Both the position numbers and the translations under genes were made by a program. From DASQWC01 sp035640475 (GTDB taxonomy: Bacteria; Actinomycetota; JAICYB01), in contig DASQWC010000201.1 of assembly GCA_035640475.1 (NCBI GenBank), forward strand, positions 1-9,829: DNA of 9,829 nt, given 5' to 3'. Below the pieces are notes generated by a model. The model ran no database searches. It worked only from the letters and a program-made list of their open reading frames with translations, and was not told the origin of the DNA. Shown here piece by piece: positions 1-6,219 of the stretch; within the stretch, counting starts at the first letter, position 1, and the number at the start of each line of letters is the position of its first letter.

Positions 1-165
1 GCGGAGATCGTGCTCGACCTCACCGAAGTCGAAGATCATGTCAATCGGATGAATCCCAGGCGTCATGACGCCTTCGACGAGCTCCCACCGCTGGTGCCAG
101 ACGAACGACGAGCGCTCGATGAACGCGCGCGCCTCGTCGGCCGTCGGGGTGGTCCCCTCGTTCAC
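1..165 (-). CDS. Class I SAM-dependent methyltransferase, N-terminal fragment (cut by left window edge)
   Basis: Reading the minus strand from a GTG at 165-163 gives 55 codons with no stop before the left edge; the frame is closed upstream by TGA at 237-235. The protein carries the sequence SSFVWHQRWELVEGVMTPG followed by IHPIDMIFDFGEVEHDLR. An aromatic-WHQ, then TPG, then a linker leading to the SAM-binding strand is the N-terminal pattern of CmoB/DUF1698-like methyltransferases, in which this stretch sits just before the glycine-rich SAM loop. The SAM motif itself would lie beyond the window. The GTG at 165 is the only ATG, GTG or TTG between the upstream stop and the conserved WHQ block. 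The gene is divergent from the GT2 gene at 195 with only 29 bp between start codons. The substrate is unknown; a glycan or a small molecule is possible given the neighbours. I am fairly sure it is coding and moderately sure of the family. Confidence 0.72.
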   Translation of the reverse strand, partial: MNEGTTPTADEARAFIERSSFVWHQRWELVEGVMTPGIHPIDMIFDFGEVEHDLR

Positions 166-194
166 TGCCGCAGTAGACCACGTACCCTCGACCG
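166..194. promoter_or_regulatory. Divergent start-codon gap with a leaderless-type -10 box
   Basis: Only 29 bp separate the GTG at 165 (minus) from the GTG at 195 (plus). On the plus strand TACCCT lies at 183-188, six bases before the GTG at 195. A TTCACT at 161-166 lies 16 bp further upstream and could be a -35 element. With a normal -10 to start-site distance, transcription would begin at or next to the GTG, giving a leaderless message. On the minus strand TCTACT at 177-172 is likewise six bases before the GTG at 165, but it fits a -10 less well. No Shine-Dalgarno sequence is seen for either gene. This is a motif reading only. Confidence 0.4.
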
Positions 195-1895
195 GTGAAC
201 CGGTCTTCGAGTGCCCGTCCGCTCCTGTCGGTCGTCACGCCCGTTTACAACGGCGCGGGCTTCATCGCCGAGAACGTGGAGATCATCCGCAGCGAGTTCG
301 CGAAGTCCGGCGTTTCATACGAATTGATCGTCGTCTCCGACGGATCGGTTGACGACACGGCTGAACGGGCACTTGCCGCCGGCCATCCAGAGGTGCGCGT
401 CCTGCAATACGACCGCAACGTCGGAAAGGGCTACGCCGTAAAGCTCGGGCTTCTCGCAGCACGGGGCCAGTTCATCGGTTTCATCGACTCGGACCTGGAT
501 CTGCATCCGGCGGAGCTGCCCGCTTTCCTCGAAGCGATGGAGCGTGACGCGCTCGACGCCGCGATCGGCTCAAAGCGGCATCCACGCTCACAGGTCGACT
601 ACCCGACACGGCGGCGCGTGTACTCCTGGCTCTACCAACAGCTGATCCGCGTCCTGTTCGATCTCGACGTCCGGGATACCCAGGTCGGCATGAAGCTCTT
701 TCGGCGCGCGCTTGTCAACGCCGTGGTCCCGCACTTGCTCGTCAAGCGCTACGCCTTCGATCTAGAGCTCTTGGCAGTCGCGAACGACAGCGGTTTCCGC
801 CGGATCGAGGAGCTGCCTGTGCGGCTTGACTACGGCTTTTCCGAAAGCGGCCTCGATCCGCTCGGGGTGGGACAGGCGCTTCTCGATACGGCGGCAATCT
901 TCTACCGGCTCAGGATCCTGCAGTACTACCGGCGCCGGCGGCGAATCGTCGGTGAGCGCAGTGCCGTGCCGCCACTCACCACGGCAGTCGCGTTCGCCGG
1001 GCCAGACGCCGACGACGAGGCTCTTCGACGCTCACTCGACGCGCTGAAGCGGCTCGAGCGCGCACCGAGCCGGGTGGACGTCAGCTTGGCCGCACCCCGC
1101 GCGAGTGACGACGACCTCACCGCGCGGCGCCTGGAGCTGCTGGATCGAACAAAGACAGATCTGATCGCGTTCCTCACGCCGGGCGTCGTTCCCGGAACGA
1201 ACTGGCTGGGCGCCCTACTTCCCTACTTCGCGAATCCGAAGGTCGTGGCGGTAGGAGGCCCGATCCTGCCGAGGGCCACGGGCGATTTGAGGGTCGACGG
1301 CGCTGCGGCGCTTTACGAGTCGCGTTTCGCCGCCGGACCACTGGCGCGCCGGCATTTGCCCGGCAACCTGCGTGAGAGCGTCGACCAGCCGCTTGACAAT
1401 CTGCTCGTGCGGCGGCGAGCGGCGCTTGCGTCCCGGGCGTTTCACGACGCCGCTCGACGGATGAACGACGGCGATGTCTGCCGGCGGCTCGCGCGAGAAG
1501 GGTCGGTGCTCTTCGTTCCCGATGCCGCAGTGGTCGCATCGATGCCCCGGCTTGTCCGTCCGCTGCTACAGACTGTGCACGCGCATGCGCGCGCCCGCGG
1601 CGTCGATCTCGCCCGCGGCGAGGGCGCTCCTCTCTCGGCGCTACCGCCGGTGGCGCTCACGCTCGCCCTCTTGGCCGTACCCGTCTCGGTGAGGCGGCCG
1701 CGGCTGCGCATCGGGCTTTCCGCGACCGCCGCGCTCTACGCCGCTGGCCTGCTCCACGCCAGTACGCAGGGCGCACTGCGTCACCGAAGCGCTCGGGTAG
1801 GGCTCGCATTCCTACTCGCTGCACCTGCAAGCCACATCGCCTACGGCGCCGGCGTCCTTCGCGGCTGCTTTCAGACGCTTAGCCGAAGGCATTAG
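195..1895 (+). CDS. Two-domain family-2 glycosyltransferase, polyprenyl-phosphate glycosyltransferase-like N-terminus, membrane C-terminus
   Basis: This 566-residue protein begins with a GT2 (GT-A fold) domain at about 10-250. It shows LLSVVTPVYNG, the nucleotide-binding DGSVDD at 49-54, the metal-binding DXD as DSD at 98-100, and DTQVGMKLF plus AFDLELL at about 161-193. The last two blocks are typical of dolichyl- or undecaprenyl-phosphate glucosyltransferases (Alg5-like), so the likely reaction is sugar transfer from a nucleotide sugar to a polyprenyl phosphate on the cytoplasmic face. A second, diverged GT2-like region follows at about 260-450 (TDLIAFLTPGVVPGTNWLGA, then NDGDVCRRL). Three hydrophobic segments follow at about 481-498, 506-520 and 533-552, resembling the membrane tail of ExoA-type GT2 enzymes. 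The second region has TPG where DXD would be. An in-frame TAG at 174-176 makes the GTG at 195 the first possible start, nine residues before the first strand. It heads a three-gene plus-strand run, 35 bp before the flippase. Function in glycan synthesis is secure; sugar and acceptor are not. Confidence 0.88.
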   Translation: MNRSSSARPLLSVVTPVYNGAGFIAENVEIIRSEFAKSGVSYELIVVSDGSVDDTAERALAAGHPEVRVLQYDRNVGKGYAVKLGLLAARGQFIGFIDSDLDLHPAELPAFLEAMERDALDAAIGSKRHPRSQVDYPTRRRVYSWLYQQLIRVLFDLDVRDTQVGMKLFRRALVNAVVPHLLVKRYAFDLELLAVANDSGFRRIEELPVRLDYGFSESGLDPLGVGQALLDTAAIFYRLRILQYYRRRRRIVGERSAVPPLTTAVAFAGPDADDEALRRSLDALKRLERAPSRVDVSLAAPRASDDDLTARRLELLDRTKTDLIAFLTPGVVPGTNWLGALLPYFANPKVVAVGGPILPRATGDLRVDGAAALYESRFAAGPLARRHLPGNLRESVDQPLDNLLVRRRAALASRAFHDAARRMNDGDVCRRLAREGSVLFVPDAAVVASMPRLVRPLLQTVHAHARARGVDLARGEGAPLSALPPVALTLALLAVPVSVRRPRLRIGLSATAALYAAGLLHASTQGALRHRSARVGLAFLLAAPASHIAYGAGVLRGCFQTLSRRH

Positions 1896-1930
1896 CACAG
1901 ACGCGGGCCGCCGCTACGATCGCGGCCTCG
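1896..1930 (+). promoter_or_regulatory. Intergenic 35 bp with GC hairpin and possible -10 box before the flippase gene
   Basis: GGCCGC at 1906-1911 is perfectly complementary to GCGGCC at 1922-1927, giving a 6-bp stem with a 10-nt loop that ends three bases before the flippase ATG. A TANNNT box (TACGAT) sits in the loop at 1915-1920, ten bases before the ATG. There is no Shine-Dalgarno sequence and no T-tract, so a Rho-independent terminator is unlikely. The stem could affect flippase translation in read-through messages, or the box could serve an internal promoter. Either role is tentative. Confidence 0.25.
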
Positions 1931-3259
1931 ATGGCGTCGCAGGATCCGACTCTGCGCCGATCGCTGGCGCGCCGGACACTGGCCGGCGCTCGTGCCTCGA
2001 CCGGGGTCCGCGCCAGTGGCGTCTTGCTCGGAAGTGCTGCGGTCACGCTGGCCGGCTCCTATCTCTTCAACCTGATCTGTATCCGTTGGCTCGGAGCTAG
2101 GGACTACGGCGACGTAGCGGCATTGACGACCATCGCGACAATGGTGCTCCTGCCCTTGGTGGGTGTGCAGGCTGCACTCGCTCGCGAGGTCGCAACCTTC
2201 AACGCTGAAAAGAACGACGCCGCGATTTCTTCGCTTCTCACCGTGACAATCCGCCGCGCGCTCTTGGTCGGAGTGCCCGCCTTACTTCTTCTGCTCGCGA
2301 TTTCGCCGGTCCTCGCGAACGCGTTGAACATCGACGCGACCGCGAGCGCAGTGGCCGCGGTCATCCTCGTCTGCGCCGCGGCGCCGATTCCGGTACTGCA
2401 GGGTTTCCTGCAGGGACTCGAGCGATACGCCCTCATGGCCGCCGGGCTTGTGGCGAATGGTTTCGGCCGCGCGCTCCTAGTGATGCCGATCCTGCTCGCC
2501 GGCTTCGGCGTCTGGGGAGCGCTGACTGCGGGCACAATCGCTGCGGTGGCCGCGGTCGCGATCACGCTTGTGGGTCTCCGCGATGTCTGGCGCCAGCCAA
2601 GCGGAGCGAAAATTGATCTCGATCTCAAAGGGTTCAAGTTGGTCATCTTTGGGCTCTTCGCGTTCACCGTGCTCATGAACGCCGACGTCCTCGCGGCCAA
2701 GGCTTTCCTTCCCGAGGATGATGCCGGCAGATACGCGTCGGCCTCTCTCGTCGGCAAGCTAGCCGCGTTGCTGCCCGTAGGAGTGATTGCGCCTGTGCTT
2801 CTCCCGCGAGCGACGGCCCGCTTGCACCGCGGCGAGAACGCACACGCGCTCGTCGCGCGATCGCTGCTCGCGACCGCTTCCTTCGGCGCGCTGCTGACGC
2901 TGGTCCTGATCGCCGTTCCTCAGTCGCTCGTCGAGTGGGGATTCGGAGAGCAGTTCGGTGATGCGCGCGATCTGCTGGCACCTTGTGCTGCAGTCATGAC
3001 GCTCTGCGGTCTTCTCAACGTCAACCTCACGTTCGCGTTTGCACTTCGCGATCACTGGCTTATCGCGCTGCTTGGCTTAGCGGTGCTCGTCGAGGCTGCT
3101 CTTTTTGGCGTGCTCCACGGGAGCGGCTACCAGATCCTCGCGGCGACTGCGATTGCTGCGCTCACAGTAATCGTCCCACATGAGTTGCGTTCGCCCGCAT
3201 CGATGTGGCGGCTGTCCAAATTGGCCGGTGCCGCACGTGGGCGGCCCCTACGCCCATGA
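1931..3259 (+). CDS. Polysaccharide flippase, Wzx-like (MOP/MATE superfamily)
   Basis: This is a 442-residue, very hydrophobic protein with about twelve predicted membrane segments (roughly 32-54, 62-82, 110-130, 138-157, 175-192, 195-215, 236-258, 268-292, 310-330, 347-370, 376-396 and 400-417). The first helix leads into LFNLICIRWLGARDYGDVAAL, the classic opening of Wzx/RfbX-type flippases, where an aromatic-rich helix is followed by a short polar loop with LG and YG. Length and helix count match the family. Such proteins move polyprenyl-diphosphate-linked oligosaccharide units from the cytoplasmic to the outer face. A basic tail of about 25 residues follows the last helix. The gene lies 35 bp after the GT2 gene and 27 bp before a methyltransferase gene, consistent with one operon. 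The ATG at 1931 has no Shine-Dalgarno sequence. An initiation point nearer the first helix (residue 32) cannot be excluded, because the first 30 residues are Arg/Ala-rich. Lipid II-type MurJ function is less likely from this context. Confidence 0.88.
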   Translation: MASQDPTLRRSLARRTLAGARASTGVRASGVLLGSAAVTLAGSYLFNLICIRWLGARDYGDVAALTTIATMVLLPLVGVQAALAREVATFNAEKNDAAISSLLTVTIRRALLVGVPALLLLLAISPVLANALNIDATASAVAAVILVCAAAPIPVLQGFLQGLERYALMAAGLVANGFGRALLVMPILLAGFGVWGALTAGTIAAVAAVAITLVGLRDVWRQPSGAKIDLDLKGFKLVIFGLFAFTVLMNADVLAAKAFLPEDDAGRYASASLVGKLAALLPVGVIAPVLLPRATARLHRGENAHALVARSLLATASFGALLTLVLIAVPQSLVEWGFGEQFGDARDLLAPCAAVMTLCGLLNVNLTFAFALRDHWLIALLGLAVLVEAALFGVLHGSGYQILAATAIAALTVIVPHELRSPASMWRLSKLAGAARGRPLRP

Positions 3260-3286
3260 CAGCAGGACCTCGATAAGTTCCCCACG
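3260..3286 (+). promoter_or_regulatory. 27-bp gap with TANNNT box before the zinc-ribbon methyltransferase gene
   Basis: TAAGTT at 3274-3279 lies seven bases before the ATG at 3287, the distance expected of a -10 element for a leaderless transcript. An AGCAGGA at 3261-3267 is purine-rich but sits about 19 bases upstream of the ATG, too far to be an ordinary ribosome-binding site. The gene may be read both from upstream and from its own weak promoter. This is a motif-level guess. Confidence 0.25.
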
Positions 3287-4210
3287 ATGAATCGCGCCTT
3301 GTTGCAGTGGCTCTGTTGTCCTGTCTGTAGAGCATCGTCGCTTGCGCTCTTTGAGGAGGCGGACGAGGACGGAGAGGTCATCACGGGCGTACTTTCCTGC
3401 TCTGAGTGTCAGGCTGGATACGAGATCCGGAATGGAATCCCGTTCCTTCTTCCGCAAGATTTGCAGGCAAGACTCGATCTGCGTCTGAGCGATGCCGACG
3501 AACGGGATTTCGCCGCGTATCGAACGGACGCCACGCCCGCAGTAAGAGCCGTGCTCGCGGGGCTGGCTCGTGACTCGCGCGTCGTCCTCGACATCGGAAG
3601 CGGACGCTCTCCGTACCGGGACCTCTTCCGGGGCGACCTGGTCTGCGTGGATCTCTATCCGCCCTTTCTCTCCGAGCTCCGCGCGGCAGTAACTCCCGGA
3701 TTGCGCGTGCACTCGGTTTGCGCCTCGGCCACACACTTGCCCTTCCAGGATGGATTTGCAGACTTGGTATTCGCCTCCGAGGTGATTGAGCACCTATCGC
3801 CAAGCGATGCCCAAGACGCAATGCACTCGTGGCCTCGTCTTGCCAAGAAGTGGTGCGTAATCGACACGCTCAACGGTACGGAGCGTGCCGTCATCACGCG
3901 GCTTCGCTACCTGATTTACCGCACCCAGAGCCTGACCGGAGTTACGCACCCGAATTTACCCGAACTCGATCACCACTCGACGTTCTCTCCCGAGACGTTT
4001 CGGACAGCCGGATATGAGTGCCATGGCTGCATCGGCTGGGTTTCGCGACAGCGATTTCGGCTTGGGAAACTCTGGGATCTTTACGATGCCGTCGCTTGGC
4101 GCGTGCCTTCGATCGGAGGAACGCTAATTGCGATCGCGCCGGGAAGCGGTCCGACGGCTGACGCCAGCCGTGACGATCGAGCATCTTCTGTCAGACACGA
4201 CCCACGTTAA
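3287..4210 (+). CDS. SAM-dependent methyltransferase with N-terminal Trm112-like zinc ribbon
   Basis: This 307-residue protein opens with a zinc ribbon: LCCPVC gives C11 and C14 (C10 adjacent) and CSEC gives C38 and C41, followed by GYEIRNGIPFLLP. That is the Trm112p-like (DUF951/UPF0434-type) module, often fused to or paired with methyltransferases. A class I SAM domain follows at about 85-285: VVLDIGSGRSPY (motif I, 99-110), VCVDLYPP (acidic residue D122, strand 2), LPFQDGFADLVFASEVIEHL (151-170, motifs II/III of the Methyltransf_11 type). The later LRPGG block of many relatives is not obvious. It probably methylates a sugar, nucleotide sugar or lipid-linked intermediate of the cluster; the substrate cannot be read from sequence. 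The last 25 residues are polar and probably disordered. It is the last plus-strand gene before the convergent minus unit, ending 43 bp from it. Confidence 0.85.
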   Translation: MNRALLQWLCCPVCRASSLALFEEADEDGEVITGVLSCSECQAGYEIRNGIPFLLPQDLQARLDLRLSDADERDFAAYRTDATPAVRAVLAGLARDSRVVLDIGSGRSPYRDLFRGDLVCVDLYPPFLSELRAAVTPGLRVHSVCASATHLPFQDGFADLVFASEVIEHLSPSDAQDAMHSWPRLAKKWCVIDTLNGTERAVITRLRYLIYRTQSLTGVTHPNLPELDHHSTFSPETFRTAGYECHGCIGWVSRQRFRLGKLWDLYDAVAWRVPSIGGTLIAIAPGSGPTADASRDDRASSVRHDPR

Positions 4211-4253
4211 TGGCAAGCGCGATTAGAAGCGCTCCGCGACCGCGCCGGGTTGG
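4211..4253. other. Convergent intergenic gap between the two gene runs
   Basis: These 43 bp lie between TAA at 4208-4210 of the plus unit and the reverse-strand stop at 4254-4256 of the minus unit. A short inverted repeat, AGCGC at 4216-4220 and GCGCT at 4229-4233 with an 8-nt loop, could form a 5-bp hairpin. No T-rich tract follows on either strand. I therefore do not call a terminator, although transcription from both sides must stop near here or overlap. Confidence 0.35.
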
Positions 4254-5198
4254 TCAAGCTCGGACCACGCGTTCCGAGAGTACGCCCGGCCGCACGGCCA
4301 AGACGTTGAAGAGAGTCTGCCGCGTGGCGAGACCCGTGACGAGGACGGAGCGATGCGTCGAATCGTCGCTGGCGTCGGCGCTCACGTCGTCGACATGGCG
4401 TAGCCGCCCCAGGGCGGTGACGCGATAGAGCGCGTAACCCCGGTCTTGGAGCCTGCTCGTCACTGCATCCGCCTCGTGACCGCGGCGCCGGAGTAGGGCC
4501 GCGTTCTGCTCGAAGAGAATGGCGTCGGGCGTCATTGCGTCGAGCGTGCGTTCTGCCCCCGCCAGGACCTGAGGCTCGAGCCCCTCCACGTCCATCTTCA
4601 CGAGCCTTAACGGGCGCGACTCGCCAACCTGGGCCAAATAGTCGTCGAGCGAAACTCCCTGCGCGTCCAAAGGGCCGTAGGCGCCGCCGATCGTGAAATC
4701 GCCGGTCGACTTCCCGACGAGTCGCTCTTCGTCGAGCCCCAGCTTCACGTTGCCCGACCGGTCCGTGACGGCAGCGCGATTCACCGTCACGTTGCCGACG
4801 TTGTTCTGGCGGATGTTCCGTTCAAGGGTGGAGTAGTTGGCAGGAACGGGCTCGAACGCGTAGACGTGCCCGTCGTCGCCTACCCGCGCCGCGCCGATGA
4901 GGGTGAAGAACCCGACGTGGGCACCAACGTCGACAAAGACGTCTCCCGGCCGGAGCAGCCGCTGCACAAGACGCGACTCATGGGGCTCGTGACACCGATA
5001 AAAGAGACGCCGCTGGATGTACTCGCCGACGTCGACAGTCATCTGGAAACCGTCGACTTCGACGTCATGCTCCCCGCGGGGGCCAAGGAACCGATGGACA
5101 CGCTCGACGACGAGCGGAAACCACCCGGGAAGGAGAGGAGCCGGCACGCGCATGGCGGCGACCAAGGCTCGGGTCACGGCGTGAGGAGTCACCAGCAC
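4254..5198 (-). CDS. FkbM-family SAM-dependent methyltransferase
   Basis: Numbering from a GTG at 5198, the 314-residue protein has PGDVFVDVGAHVGFFTL with the SAM-binding VDVGAHVGFF at 89-98, YAFEPVP at 113-119, VTVNRAAVTDRSG at about 137-149, and LVKMDVEGLEPQVLAGAE at about 199-216. These are the ordered hallmarks of the FkbM family (Methyltransf_21), which O-methylates hydroxyls of polyketides, sugars and other metabolites. In a polysaccharide locus a sugar O-methylation is the best guess. The frame is open further upstream to 5348, but that part lies inside the preceding GT2 gene. Plausible starts are GTG at 5198, 5192 or 5177, or ATG at 5153. I chose 5198 because it leaves only 10 bases after the GT2 stop and keeps a helical N-terminus. 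No Shine-Dalgarno sequence decides the matter. The gene is last in the four-gene minus run and probably depends on upstream transcription. Confidence 0.87.
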   Translation of the reverse strand: MLVTPHAVTRALVAAMRVPAPLLPGWFPLVVERVHRFLGPRGEHDVEVDGFQMTVDVGEYIQRRLFYRCHEPHESRLVQRLLRPGDVFVDVGAHVGFFTLIGAARVGDDGHVYAFEPVPANYSTLERNIRQNNVGNVTVNRAAVTDRSGNVKLGLDEERLVGKSTGDFTIGGAYGPLDAQGVSLDDYLAQVGESRPLRLVKMDVEGLEPQVLAGAERTLDAMTPDAILFEQNAALLRRRGHEADAVTSRLQDRGYALYRVTALGRLRHVDDVSADASDDSTHRSVLVTGLATRQTLFNVLAVRPGVLSERVVRA

Positions 5199-5208
5199 AC
5201 CGTCGCTG

Positions 5209-6219
5209 TCACTGGCTCCAGCGCGTTCGTTCCAGCATGCGAGGGCGTACGAGTCCCCTAACCGTTCCGATCCCGTAGATCCCGAGTGTGATCCAGCAGG
5301 CGGGCAAATGGAACAGCCACGCCGGATCGCGCCGCCGGCGCTGCCCACGCAGGACGTCTGCGAGGAGGGGCGCGACGACCAACGACGAGCCGACGAAGCG
5401 GGCGATGCCCCGCTTCTGCCGGGTCGTCCACGGGTATTGCCGCCCGGTCCCTACGCGCCGAAAGAACAGGTAGTCGTCCACCCGCCGACGGGTCTTACGG
5501 CAGAACTGGCCGAGGCTGTCGCAGAAGTAATGCCGAATCGCGACATCGACGAGGCCGACGGTCCGGAAGCCGCGTTGCACAAGTTGCCATGCGAAATCGA
5601 CGTCGAAGAAGTAGTCGCCGACCGGAACGGCCTCAAATGCCTCCCGGCGAACGATGTACCCGTTCGCGCCCATCGTCGGCACCCAGCGCGGATCGAAAAC
5701 GACGCGCGTCCAGCCCTCGCGTTCTTGGGCTTCATACGGATAGTCGGTCCACCGCCCCGTGATGTACGAGTAGCGGTCGTAGTTGCCCACGTACAGGACG
5801 AGCGGATCAGTCACGCCCGCGAGCGCCGCCCATCGCGTGATGTAGTGGTCTGAGCGACGGTAGTCCCAACGAAGTGCCTGCGAGGACGCGACTTCCCGGT
5901 CGTCGAACGGCGCGACCATACGGGCGAGCCAGTCGCTTCCGACCACGGCATTGTCGGAGTCCAGCGTCAGAATGAGTTCCGCCTGGGCGGCCCGGAAGCC
6001 GACAGCTTTACCTGCTTCGCCGGTGCGCAGCGGATTCTCGAGCAACTGGTCGACGGCGTGCTCCCGGGCAATGGCGACCGTGCGATCCGTAGATCCGGCA
6101 TCAACGATCACGATCTCGAAATCTCCGCCGTAGGTCTGGCTTCGCAGCGAGCGGAGGCACTCTTCGAGGTACTTCTCAGAGTTGAGCGTTGGTATGACCG
6201 CGCTCACCGAACGCATCAC
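5209..6219 (-). CDS. Family-2 glycosyltransferase with C-terminal hydrophobic segments
   Basis: This 336-residue GT-A protein shows SVSAVIPTLNSEKYLEECL (5-22), the nucleotide-binding DAGSTD (40-45), the metal-binding DSD in LTLDSDNAVVGSDWL (84-98), MGANGYIVRREAFEAV (183-198) and an acidic FFDVDFAWQLVQRGF (204-218) where the catalytic base of GT2 enzymes is normally found. Two hydrophobic stretches at about 273-290 and 300-320 suggest membrane anchoring. It should transfer a sugar from a nucleotide donor onto a growing glycan at the cytoplasmic membrane face; donor and acceptor are unknown. The start is a GTG at 6219 or the adjacent ATG at 6216. Both overlap the TGA (6218-6216) of the upstream GT4 gene, so the two are probably translationally coupled. 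The next gene begins about 10 bases after its stop. Confidence 0.87.
   Translation of the reverse strand: MMRSVSAVIPTLNSEKYLEECLRSLRSQTYGGDFEIVIVDAGSTDRTVAIAREHAVDQLLENPLRTGEAGKAVGFRAAQAELILTLDSDNAVVGSDWLARMVAPFDDREVASSQALRWDYRRSDHYITRWAALAGVTDPLVLYVGNYDRYSYITGRWTDYPYEAQEREGWTRVVFDPRWVPTMGANGYIVRREAFEAVPVGDYFFDVDFAWQLVQRGFRTVGLVDVAIRHYFCDSLGQFCRKTRRRVDDYLFFRRVGTGRQYPWTTRQKRGIARFVGSSLVVAPLLADVLRGQRRRRDPAWLFHLPACWITLGIYGIGTVRGLVRPRMLERTRWSQ

Noticed and set aside
2104..2757. Minus-strand open frame of 217 codons opposite the flippase
   Set aside because: Its Ser/Ala/Arg-rich product mirrors hydrophobic codons of the flippase; no independent support.
3248..3821. Minus-strand open frames opposite the zinc-ribbon methyltransferase
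   Set aside because: The plus-strand product has a full SAM domain; the antisense products have no motif.
4211..4253. Rho-independent terminator between the convergent units
   Set aside because: Only a 5-bp stem is present and no T-tract follows on either strand.
5199..5348. Upstream extension of the FkbM methyltransferase frame to 5348
   Set aside because: It overlaps the C-terminal membrane region of the GT2 gene by about 140 bp and has low-complexity Gly/Ser/Cys composition unlike the FkbM fold.
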